DNA of 64,000 bases from Nibrella viscosa (GTDB lineage: Bacteria > Bacteroidota > Bacteroidia > Cytophagales > Spirosomataceae), in contig NZ_BAABHB010000003.1 of NCBI RefSeq assembly GCF_039541875.1, positions 186,001 through 250,000 on the forward strand, given 5' to 3'. Every line of letters starts with the position of its first letter. Within the stretch, counting starts at the first letter, position 1. Positions 1 to 6,720 of this stretch are shown piece by piece. The notes below the pieces were generated by a model. It did no database searches and was not told the DNA's origin. It worked only from the letters and a program-made list of their open reading frames with translations. The position numbers and the translations under genes were made by a program.

Positions 1-347
1 CCTGTCTGGCGGCTTCCCGCCAAATCAGCATTGGCCGGTATGTGTTCATTGCCGGGGGCGTAACCATTGTCGATACCGATTTTCACCCGCTCGACCCGGC
101 CGCCCGCCTTGCCGACACCATCGCCATTTCGCCGGTCGGCAACAAAGCCCTGCGGCCGGTGTTCGACTCGGCGCCGGTCATTGTTGAGGATGAAGTCTGG
201 ATTGGCTTCAACGCCACAATCCTGAAAGGGGTAACCATTGGTAAGGGAGCCGTGATTCAGCCGGGAGCGGTGGTGCTGAAAGATGTTCCGGCAGGGGCGG
301 TGGTATCGGGCAATCCAGCCCAAATTACAATTCCTGATTATGCATAA
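1..347 (+). CDS. Hexapeptide-repeat acyltransferase, 5' truncated by window edge
   Basis: The reading frame is open from base 3 to the TAA at 345-347, so only the C-terminal part of the gene is present. The visible ~114 residues have the [LIV]-G-x4 periodicity of left-handed beta-helix acyltransferases (for example VWIGFNATILKGVTIGKGA) and end with the usual PAGAVVSGNPA cap motif. Such enzymes acetylate or acylate sugars in surface-polysaccharide pathways. The stop overlaps the start of the next acyltransferase (ATGCATAA), which suggests translational coupling. The acceptor sugar cannot be told from sequence. An internal GTG at 42 is in frame but is not a convincing start, since the hexapeptide pattern continues upstream of it. 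Confidence 0.85.
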   Translation, partial: CLAASRQISIGRYVFIAGGVTIVDTDFHPLDPAARLADTIAISPVGNKALRPVFDSAPVIVEDEVWIGFNATILKGVTIGKGAVIQPGAVVLKDVPAGAVVSGNPAQITIPDYA

Positions 348-978
348 ACACCTGGCTCAATCGGTGACCGAAAGTGATACCGGCCGACTATTCATCGACG
401 GCGACTGGTTCCCGAATCCGCTGCCGGCCAATATCGAGCTGGCCGACATGGCTTACCCCGATACGTCGTATTCGTTCACCACCTTCTTCTCCGAGAAGCC
501 GGTGGGTTTTTCGTTGGGATATGCCAGTGGTAATTACGGCCACAGCATGTTTACAACCGGTAAAAACGGTGAAATCCGCGTGGGCCGGTACGTTGTGCTC
601 CAGTGTACACGCATCATCAGCAACCTGTTGGTTTCCATACATGACCATTGTATGTTTTCGTGGGGTTCGGTGCTGACCGATAGCTGGCTGACCGAACAGA
701 CTCAGGCCCCGGCTCTTCGGCGGCAAATGCTCGAAGCAGCCGCTCATTCGCCGAACCGGCATCTGGAAATGACTGACCCGCAGCCGGTTGTTATTGAGGA
801 GAACGTATGGGTCGGTTTTGAAGCGGTTATTCTGCCGGGAGTGACCATTGGCCGGGGAGCGGTCATCGGCTGCAAAACCATTGTTACGGAAGATGTGCCG
901 CCTTACGCAGTGGTAGTGGGTAATCCCGGTCGGGTGGTGCGGTATCTGGAGCCGACGGATGTAGAGGTGAAAGAGTGA
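340..978 (+). CDS. Hexapeptide-repeat acyltransferase
   Basis: A 212-residue protein starting at the ATG at 340 (MHKHLAQ), overlapping the previous stop by 8 nt. An upstream in-frame start at 283 would run deep into the neighbour and is less likely. The first ~60 residues are not hexapeptide-like. The rest has left-handed beta-helix repeats and a C-terminal VWVGFEAVILPGVTIGRGAV stretch followed by YAVVVGNPGRVV, typical of CatB/WbbJ-like O-acetyltransferases. With the previous gene it forms a tandem pair of different acyltransferases at the head of a glycan cluster. It probably modifies a sugar of the same exported glycan; the donor and acceptor are unknown. Confidence 0.85.
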   Translation: MHKHLAQSVTESDTGRLFIDGDWFPNPLPANIELADMAYPDTSYSFTTFFSEKPVGFSLGYASGNYGHSMFTTGKNGEIRVGRYVVLQCTRIISNLLVSIHDHCMFSWGSVLTDSWLTEQTQAPALRRQMLEAAAHSPNRHLEMTDPQPVVIEENVWVGFEAVILPGVTIGRGAVIGCKTIVTEDVPPYAVVVGNPGRVVRYLEPTDVEVKE

Positions 979-980
979 AG

Positions 981-1083
981 GTAGTTGTTAGTCGATAGTC
1001 AATAGTTGCAGGCGTCAGCATTATTGACCGCCCGGCAGCCCCGTATTGACTACCGACTACTGACTATCAACTATCGACTAATA
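981..1083 (+). repeat. Heptad-repeat inverted element 1 (TAGTCGA family)
   Basis: The left arm (981-1008) is a run of degenerate 7-mers: TAGTTGT, TAGTCGA, TAGTCAA, TAGTTGC. The right arm (about 1044-1082) is the inverted counterpart: GACTACC, GACTACT, GACTATC, AACTATC, GACTAAT. Between them, at 1025-1044 and read on the minus strand, is ACGGGGCTGCCGGGCGGTCA, the GC-rich core shared with the elements near 15.3, 26.7, 45.4 and 47.9 kb. It fills the gap between the acyltransferase and the GT-B gene. Confidence 0.75.
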
Positions 1084-1099
1084 AATAAACTTAACGATT

Positions 1100-2287
1100 A
1101 TGGAAAAGATGAAAATAGTGGTAGGGGGCTTTATTGGCCTGTTTCCGACTGGCGGAGCCACCTGGGATTACCTGCAATATCCGCTGGGCCTGAAGCTGCT
1201 CGGCCACGATGTATATTACATTGAAGATACCCAGCTTTACCCGGTTTACCAGGCATCGGGCGATAGCTGGGATGATTGTACTTTCGGCGTCGAGTACCTG
1301 AAGAAGGCCATGGCCGAGATCGGCATGGAAGACCGCTGGGCCTACCGCGATGTGGCTACCGGAAAGACATTCGGTATGTCGGAGACGAGGCTGAAGGAGG
1401 TCTGCAAAACGGCTGATGTGTTCATCAACGTCTCTTCGTCAACAGTATGGCGGGATGAGTACCGGAAGATACCGGTGAAAATCCTGATTGATACCGACCC
1501 GATGTTTACCCAGTACCAGTACCATCTGAAAATGGAAGCCGGTGGATCGGAAGCCGAATACTCCCGCGTTTACATGCAGGAACATGACCTGTTCTTCACC
1601 TTTGGCCTGAACATCGGCCAGCCCGATTGCCGCATTCCGCAGTTTGACTACAACTGGCTGACGACCAAAAAGCCGATCTGTGTTGACTTCTGGGATCAGC
1701 CCGTAGCGAAGCAGAGTTCGTTCGGTTTTACGTCGATTATGAACTGGACCGAGCGCCCCGATTTTATCTACGATAACGAAACCTGGGGGCAGAAGAACAA
1801 GGAGTTCCGGAAGTTCTTTGAACTGCCTACAGCCTCGAAGCGGAAATTTGAGATCATCATCAACCGGCCGAAAGACGCCGAAACTGTGCAGTCGATGAAC
1901 AGTCTGACGGCTCGCGGCTGGGATATTCTGAGTCCTGGTAACCTGATTGCCGACAAAGATAACTACCGGGACTTTGTGCAGTCATCGTTTGCGGAGTTCT
2001 CGGTCACCAAAGAGACCTACATTAAATCAAACAGCGGCTGGTTCTCGGGGCGGTCGGCTGTATACCTGGCTTCGGGCCGGCCAGTACTAACGCAGGACAC
2101 TAAATGGTCGCGCTATATGCCGGCGGGAGAAGGCGTTCTGGCCATCAGCGATCTGGAAACGGCGTCTCAGGCCGTGGCTGAGGTTACCGGTAATTATGAA
2201 AAGCATTCGAAAGCCGCCCGCGACATTGCCCACGAATACTTCGACAGCGGGAAAGTGCTCTCGGATATGCTGGCGCATGTGAATTAA
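1100..2287 (+). CDS. GT-B-like glycosyltransferase (CgeB-like), paralogue A
   Basis: A 395-residue soluble protein. The N-terminus (VVGGFIGLFPTGGATWDYL) resembles the first Rossmann half of GT-B enzymes. The C-terminal ~100 residues (YLASGRPVLTQDT, GEGVLAISDLETA, AARDIAHEYFDS) match the nucleotide-sugar-binding end seen in CgeB/Glyco_trans_1_4-type proteins. It is clearly paralogous to the next gene, which shares N-terminal GG-x-SW/TW-x-LQY, the central NxGxxD and IMNW motifs, and the SGWFS..SAxYLASGRPV block. The two genes are 9 nt apart and probably co-transcribed. The ATG at 1100 was chosen because a frame starting at 1006 belongs to the repeat element. Donor and acceptor are unknown. Confidence 0.7.
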   Translation: MEKMKIVVGGFIGLFPTGGATWDYLQYPLGLKLLGHDVYYIEDTQLYPVYQASGDSWDDCTFGVEYLKKAMAEIGMEDRWAYRDVATGKTFGMSETRLKEVCKTADVFINVSSSTVWRDEYRKIPVKILIDTDPMFTQYQYHLKMEAGGSEAEYSRVYMQEHDLFFTFGLNIGQPDCRIPQFDYNWLTTKKPICVDFWDQPVAKQSSFGFTSIMNWTERPDFIYDNETWGQKNKEFRKFFELPTASKRKFEIIINRPKDAETVQSMNSLTARGWDILSPGNLIADKDNYRDFVQSSFAEFSVTKETYIKSNSGWFSGRSAVYLASGRPVLTQDTKWSRYMPAGEGVLAISDLETASQAVAEVTGNYEKHSKAARDIAHEYFDSGKVLSDMLAHVN

Positions 2288-2296
2288 GGAGAACGC

Positions 2297-3445
2297 ATGG
2301 CAACCCTTGTTATTGGCTCCTATATGGTGCGCTATCCGCTGGGGGGCAATTTGTCCTGGGCGTTGCAGTATCTGGTGGGTTTTAAAGAACTCGGGCATGA
2401 GGTGTATATGGTTGAGAAATATGCGTACCCGGACTCCTGCTACGACCCGGTGAAAGGGGTGCTCAGCGACGACTGCACCTACGGTCTGAATGTTGTTTCG
2501 GATCTGCTGGCGCGGTATGGCCTGGAAAACAACTGGTGTTATGTTGAAAAGGGTGATATCTACCACGGCCTTTCCAGGGAGCAGGTAAATGCAGTTTTTC
2601 GCCGGGCCGATGTATATATCGAGTCCGGAGCGCACGGTAGCTGGGAGGAAGAATCCGCCCTGGCCGGCCTGCGGGTCTATATCGACGTAGACCCGGCGTA
2701 TTCGCATTTCAAATGGCAGCAGGAGAAAGACGAGAATATACCCCTGCCGACCTACGACCGCTATTTTACCAACGGCATGAATGTAGGCAAAGACCACAAC
2801 ATCATACCCACGGGAGGTATAGACTGGGGATACATTTTCAACCCGGTCAATACTCGTTTGTTCAGCCGGTTGGCCCCACCGGCTGCGGCCCCCTATTCGA
2901 CCATCATGAACTGGAAGTCGTACGACTGCGTGACCTACAAAGGGGTGGTATACGGGCACAAAGACATCGAATTCGAGAAATTTATGGCGCTGCCGCGATT
3001 GGTCGACACTCCGCTGGAGGTCGCCGTTTCCGGTCTGGAGGAAGACAAAGAAAGGATATTGAGAGAGAAAGGCTGGTCCATTACGAATGCCCAGCGGGTA
3101 ACCTTTACGTTCGATACCTTCCGGCAGTATCTGTACGGTTGCCGGGGGGAGTTTAGTGTGTGTAAGAACATGTATACGGCTACTGATTCGGGGTGGTTCA
3201 GCGATAAAAGTGCAGCCTATCTGGCCAGTGGGCGGCCGGTCGTGGTGCAGGATACCGGCTTCAGCCGGCATTTGCCGGTCGGTGAAGGACTGTTTGCCGT
3301 GAACGATGTGGCCGAAGCGCAGGAAGCCATTGAAGCCATTGAACGTAACTACCAATGGCACCGCGACAAAGCGTTTGAAATAGCCTGTGAGTACCTGGAG
3401 GCTAAGAACGTGTTGCGTAAGTTTTTGGATGAGTTGGGTCTTTAG
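2297..3445 (+). CDS. GT-B-like glycosyltransferase (CgeB-like), paralogue B
   Basis: A 382-residue paralogue of the preceding gene, with the ATG preceded by AAGGAGAA, one of the few good Shine-Dalgarno-like sites in the window. Conserved landmarks are LVIGSYMVRYPLGGNLSWAL at the N-terminus, TNGMNVGKD and TIMNW in the middle, and SGWFSDKSAAYLASGRPVVV near the C-terminus, followed by GEGLFAV and an amphipathic IACEYLEAKNVL end. The two copies have diverged throughout, so the duplication is old and the two may act on different sugars or successive steps. It lies in a run of same-strand glycan genes from 340 to 6103. No membrane segment is seen, so it should be cytosolic. Confidence 0.7.
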   Translation: MATLVIGSYMVRYPLGGNLSWALQYLVGFKELGHEVYMVEKYAYPDSCYDPVKGVLSDDCTYGLNVVSDLLARYGLENNWCYVEKGDIYHGLSREQVNAVFRRADVYIESGAHGSWEEESALAGLRVYIDVDPAYSHFKWQQEKDENIPLPTYDRYFTNGMNVGKDHNIIPTGGIDWGYIFNPVNTRLFSRLAPPAAAPYSTIMNWKSYDCVTYKGVVYGHKDIEFEKFMALPRLVDTPLEVAVSGLEEDKERILREKGWSITNAQRVTFTFDTFRQYLYGCRGEFSVCKNMYTATDSGWFSDKSAAYLASGRPVVVQDTGFSRHLPVGEGLFAVNDVAEAQEAIEAIERNYQWHRDKAFEIACEYLEAKNVLRKFLDELGL

Positions 3446-3454
3446 CACATTGGT

Positions 3455-4597
3455 ATGAACAAAACCCCACTAGTCAGCATCATCATCGACAATTATAATT
3501 ATGGGCGCTTTCTGCGGGCGGCTATCGACAGTGCACGTCAGCAGACCTACACCCATACGGAAGTGATTGTGGTAGACGATGGCTCAACCGATGATTCGGC
3601 CGCCATTATTCGGGAATATGGCAATGCCATTACCGCTATCCTAAAAGCAAACGGTGGTCAGGCATCAGCCTTCAATGAGGGCTTCAAAGTCAGTAGGGGC
3701 GAAATAATTATCTTTCTCGACGCCGACGATACGCTGCTGCCCACCGCGATCGAACAGGTGGTTAATGCTTTCGACAGCCCGGAGGTGGCTAAGGTACACT
3801 GGCCGATGTGGCGCATCGACGGGGCAGGCCGAAGAAGTGGCGGTGTTGTTCCGGCTCATCCGCTGGCGGAGGGTGATCTGCGGGAGGGGCTTGTACATCA
3901 CGGGCCGGCCTTTTGCTGCGGTACGGCCTATGGCGCTCCGACCAGCGGCAATGCCTGGTCGCGCCGGTTTCTCAACCAGGTATTTCCGTTACCAGAAGCC
4001 GATTTTAGAACGGGTGGCGTCGATTTCTACCTGTTCGTGCTGGCTCCGGTTTATGGTCCGATTCGAAGGTTAACCGAGCCTCAGGGCTTCTATCGCGTAC
4101 ACGGCAGTAACGACACCCTGAAATCAATCGAACCCTACCTTCAAACTTATTTCGGCTGGTTCGGCCACGCCTGGCAGGCACTGTACGAGCACCTGTCGGT
4201 CGCGGGTGTGCCCGTCGATATCACTATCTGGAAACGGGACTCCTGGTTTCACCGGATTTATCTATCCCTCCAGGAGATCGACGCGGCAGTACCACCTGCA
4301 GCACGTTTTATTCTGGTCGACGAGAATTACTGGGGAACCGGCGATTTGGTTGCGGGGCGACGGTGCATACCGTTCCCGGAGCAGGATGGCCAATATTGGG
4401 GCGCCCCGGCCGATGATGCTGCGGCCATTCGGGAGATTGAGCGGCAGCGTGGCAACGGAGCGGCTACGGTGGTGTTTGCCTGGCCGAGTTTCTGGTGGCT
4501 CGACCACTACCGCGAGCTGCATCAATTTCTGCGTACCCAATACCCGTGTATGCTGGAGAATGACCGGCTGATCATCTTTAATCTGCAACCGGCCTAA
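3455..4597 (+). CDS. GT2 glycosyltransferase with extra C-terminal FWWLD module
   Basis: A 380-residue protein. Residues 6-~215 are a GT-A family 2 domain: VSIIIDNYNYGRFL, VVDDGSTD (donor-binding Asp), NGGQASAFNEGF and the FLDADD metal-binding DxD. It has no membrane segments. Residues ~284-380 form a separate module (FILVDE, IPFPEQDGQYWGAPADD, FAWPSFWWLDHY, CMLENDRLIIFNL) that is also present at the C-terminus of the next, unrelated protein. The gene sits 9 nt after the GT-B pair and 21 nt before the pyruvyltransferase gene, so co-transcription is likely. It transfers an unknown sugar in the same glycan pathway. Confidence 0.85.
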   Translation: MNKTPLVSIIIDNYNYGRFLRAAIDSARQQTYTHTEVIVVDDGSTDDSAAIIREYGNAITAILKANGGQASAFNEGFKVSRGEIIIFLDADDTLLPTAIEQVVNAFDSPEVAKVHWPMWRIDGAGRRSGGVVPAHPLAEGDLREGLVHHGPAFCCGTAYGAPTSGNAWSRRFLNQVFPLPEADFRTGGVDFYLFVLAPVYGPIRRLTEPQGFYRVHGSNDTLKSIEPYLQTYFGWFGHAWQALYEHLSVAGVPVDITIWKRDSWFHRIYLSLQEIDAAVPPAARFILVDENYWGTGDLVAGRRCIPFPEQDGQYWGAPADDAAAIREIERQRGNGAATVVFAWPSFWWLDHYRELHQFLRTQYPCMLENDRLIIFNLQPA

Positions 4598-4618
4598 ACG
4601 GCTCCCTTTCACACGTAT

Positions 4619-6103
4619 ATGCCAAACTACAGCATGATTTCCGGAAAACAACTGATCGATAAACTGGCTTCAACCATTGATAAAGTCTTAAAGCCACTGG
4701 TCCCGGCCGGTGCCTCCTGCGCCCTGCTGGAGTTTCCGAACTACGCCAACTCGGGCGATAGTGTAATCTGGCTGGGCGCCAAAGCCTGGCTGCGCCGAAA
4801 CCGCAATACCGTTGTCTATAGCTGCGATAAGGAGACCTACTCGCGGGAGTTGATGGCTGCTCAATTGGGCAGCGGTATTATTCTGTTGCAGGGCGGTGGC
4901 AACTTTGGAGACATCTGGACTGACTTGCAGCATTTTCGGGAGCGCGTCATACAGGATTTTCCCAGCAACAAGATCATTCAGCTACCTCAAACCCTGCATT
5001 TCAGACAGGAGGCCAGTATTGCCCGAACCCGCCTGATTCTGGAAGCTCACCCTGACCTGACGCTGCTTGTTCGCGACCAGGCCAGTCTGGATTTTGCCCG
5101 GCAGCAGTTTGCGGTTCCGGCGACGCTATGCCCCGACATGGCCTTTGCCCTTGGTCCCGTGGAACGACCCCACCAGGCCCAAACGGATATGGTCTGGTTG
5201 GCGAGAACCGATAAGGAGACCCAGAACAAACCGGCTCCTCAGAATGAGCTGGGTCTCATCTGCACCGACTGGCTGGAGGAGCCCCACAGTGCTCTCCGCG
5301 ACCTGAATGAGCAGCTAAGCCGTGATCTAAAGCAGCTTCCTGATAAAGCACCGGAGTTGTACCGCGGGCTTGTAGGGACCTATGACCCCATTGCCCGGGA
5401 GCGCTTTCTGCGGGGGATAACCACTCTGAGCCAGGGCCATGTGGTTGTCACCGACCGCCTGCACGGACACATTATGTGCCTGTTGCTCGACATTCCGCAC
5501 GTGCTGATGGACAATAACTACGGAAAAGTGCGGGGCTTTTACGAGGCCTGGACCAGGGACAACAAGCTGACCTGCTGGGCCGATTCGCCGGAGGAGGTCG
5601 TCAATACAGCGTTTTCGGATACCCGGTTTCGGGATGTCCTCCAAACTAAAGGGATCAACCTGACAACGCTTGATCGGCTGGTCGGCCGTCTGAAAGCGTC
5701 TATGGAAACTCAGACTGGCTGGATTACGGCAGGAGAAAAAGCGAAGTTGCTGTGGAAGACTCAACTTAATCAGACCAGAGAGGATATTCTGGCCTGTGTC
5801 GGTATCGGTCAGCCATTTATTCTGGTCGATGAAGATCAGATTCGGACGGAACTGAACCTGAACGCCGGCACGGTTATACCGTTCTCAGGACAGGAGCAGG
5901 GGTACCTTGGTCCTCCGGTCGATGATGATGCCGCTATTCAGGCTTTAGCGCAAATGCGGAAGAACAAAGCCGGATTCATTGCTATTGCGTGGCCGGCCTT
6001 CTGGTGGCTCGATTATTATACCCGTTTTGCGCAGCACCTGCGGACAAACTTTCAGTGTATGCTGAAGAACGAACGCATAGAAATGTACGACCTGCGAGCC
6101 TGA
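4619..6103 (+). CDS. Polysaccharide pyruvyl transferase family protein with C-terminal FWWLD module
   Basis: A 494-residue protein. Residues ~30-340 match the polysaccharide pyruvyl transferase fold (PF04230): NYANSGDSVIWLG near the N-terminus, ILLQGGGNFGDIW, IQLPQTLHF, and the late VTDRLHGHIMCLLLDIPHV motif. Family members add pyruvate ketals to sugars or are GT-B-like transferases, so the exact reaction is uncertain. Residues ~399-494 are a second copy of the module found at the end of the upstream GT2 (FILVDED, VIPFSGQEQGYLGPPVDDD, IAWPAFWWLDYY, CMLKNERIEMYDL). It is the last gene of the left-hand glycan cluster; a 617-nt AT-rich spacer follows. Confidence 0.8.
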   Translation: MPNYSMISGKQLIDKLASTIDKVLKPLVPAGASCALLEFPNYANSGDSVIWLGAKAWLRRNRNTVVYSCDKETYSRELMAAQLGSGIILLQGGGNFGDIWTDLQHFRERVIQDFPSNKIIQLPQTLHFRQEASIARTRLILEAHPDLTLLVRDQASLDFARQQFAVPATLCPDMAFALGPVERPHQAQTDMVWLARTDKETQNKPAPQNELGLICTDWLEEPHSALRDLNEQLSRDLKQLPDKAPELYRGLVGTYDPIARERFLRGITTLSQGHVVVTDRLHGHIMCLLLDIPHVLMDNNYGKVRGFYEAWTRDNKLTCWADSPEEVVNTAFSDTRFRDVLQTKGINLTTLDRLVGRLKASMETQTGWITAGEKAKLLWKTQLNQTREDILACVGIGQPFILVDEDQIRTELNLNAGTVIPFSGQEQGYLGPPVDDDAAIQALAQMRKNKAGFIAIAWPAFWWLDYYTRFAQHLRTNFQCMLKNERIEMYDLRA

Positions 6104-6133
6104 ACTAGGGGGATAAGGGTTGTCGCAGAATGA

Positions 6134-6328
6134 CTACATGGTCGCCTTTGCGTTGCAGGGTTGCGGATCAATCAAACGCATTAACATCAGAACAATTACA
6201 ACCGTTTGTTTGCTTACCGGAACCCCATCAAATTCAGAAGGGCGGTAAACTATGGACCTGAAGCTAGGCAATTGGGGGTTCAGATCCACGGGTCGCCGGG
6301 TAGTTACGTTCTCCTTAAAAATTACCAA
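6134..6328 (-). pseudogene. Possible remnant of a TonB C-terminal domain
   Basis: The frame is open on the minus strand for about 66 codons, with a stop just upstream and only a TTG as a possible start. The stretch FRSIVYRPSEFDGVPVSKQT followed by VVIVLML resembles the end of Bacteroidota TonB C-terminal domains (…P-A-x-x-x-G-x-P-V-x-x-x…, then a hydrophobic strand). There is no N-terminal membrane anchor or proline-rich region, so if the resemblance is real this is a fragment. It could equally be chance. It lies beside a strong hairpin in an AT-rich spacer, a likely place for decayed sequence. Confidence 0.25.
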
Positions 6329-6358
6329 TCTGGCTTACGCCAGAATTCGTTGGCCTGC

Positions 6359-6404
6359 CACAAATCTATAGCTAAAAATAGGTATTTTTAGCTATAGATT
6401 TGTG
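6359..6404. terminator. Perfect 22-bp inverted repeat with 2-nt spacer
   Basis: Arms 6359-6380 and 6383-6404 are exact reverse complements (the left arm begins CACAAATCTATAGCTAAAAA), separated by GG. The stem is AT-rich with poly-A and poly-T stretches inside it, unlike the GC-rich terminators elsewhere in the window. No U-tract follows on either side. It may end the glycan operon 255 nt upstream, act as a bidirectional terminator, or be the footprint of a small palindromic element. Confidence 0.6.
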
Positions 6405-6720
6405 TAACCACACGGTTTATAGTTGAAGCTGTTTTTTTGCCTATCCCGGAAAAATTTAATTCTGTTTTCATTTATATATAAATCACTCAACATAAATTTA
6501 CCTGATAGAATAAATTTTCTATTCATATACTGCTGCCAGAGGCTGACACTACAGGCTAGAATACGTCCAAGCCTGTGCAGCACGCATTACGAACACACCA
6601 TTTTCTGCAGACGGCTGTCGCCAGTCATTTTCTAATTCACGAGCTTATTGAAAGCTCAACGTATGCCCTGATTTATTTTCTATACAAAGCAGGAGGGGAT
6701 TTCTACTTAATTACTTAGCA

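Larger units (their letters stand above)
6104..6720. other. 617-nt AT-rich intergenic spacer
   Basis: This is the only stretch over 300 nt without a confident gene. The first ~230 nt include a short minus-strand frame (6134..6328) that may be a gene remnant. A perfect 22-bp hairpin follows at 6359..6404. The remainder to 6720 is markedly AT-rich and contains no convincing ORF on either strand; it presumably carries the promoter of the glycosidase-GT2 gene. The drop in GC compared with both flanks is visible by eye. Confidence 0.7.

Noticed and set aside
2087..3448. 453-codon minus-strand open frame
   Set aside because: It is the antisense shadow of the GT-B paralogue B gene. The translation has no family motifs, and the plus-strand protein is clearly homologous to its neighbour.
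6423..6635. 70-codon plus-strand open frame in the AT-rich spacer
   Set aside because: Composition is Leu/Ile/Phe-rich as expected from AT-rich noise. There is no start context and no recognisable motif.
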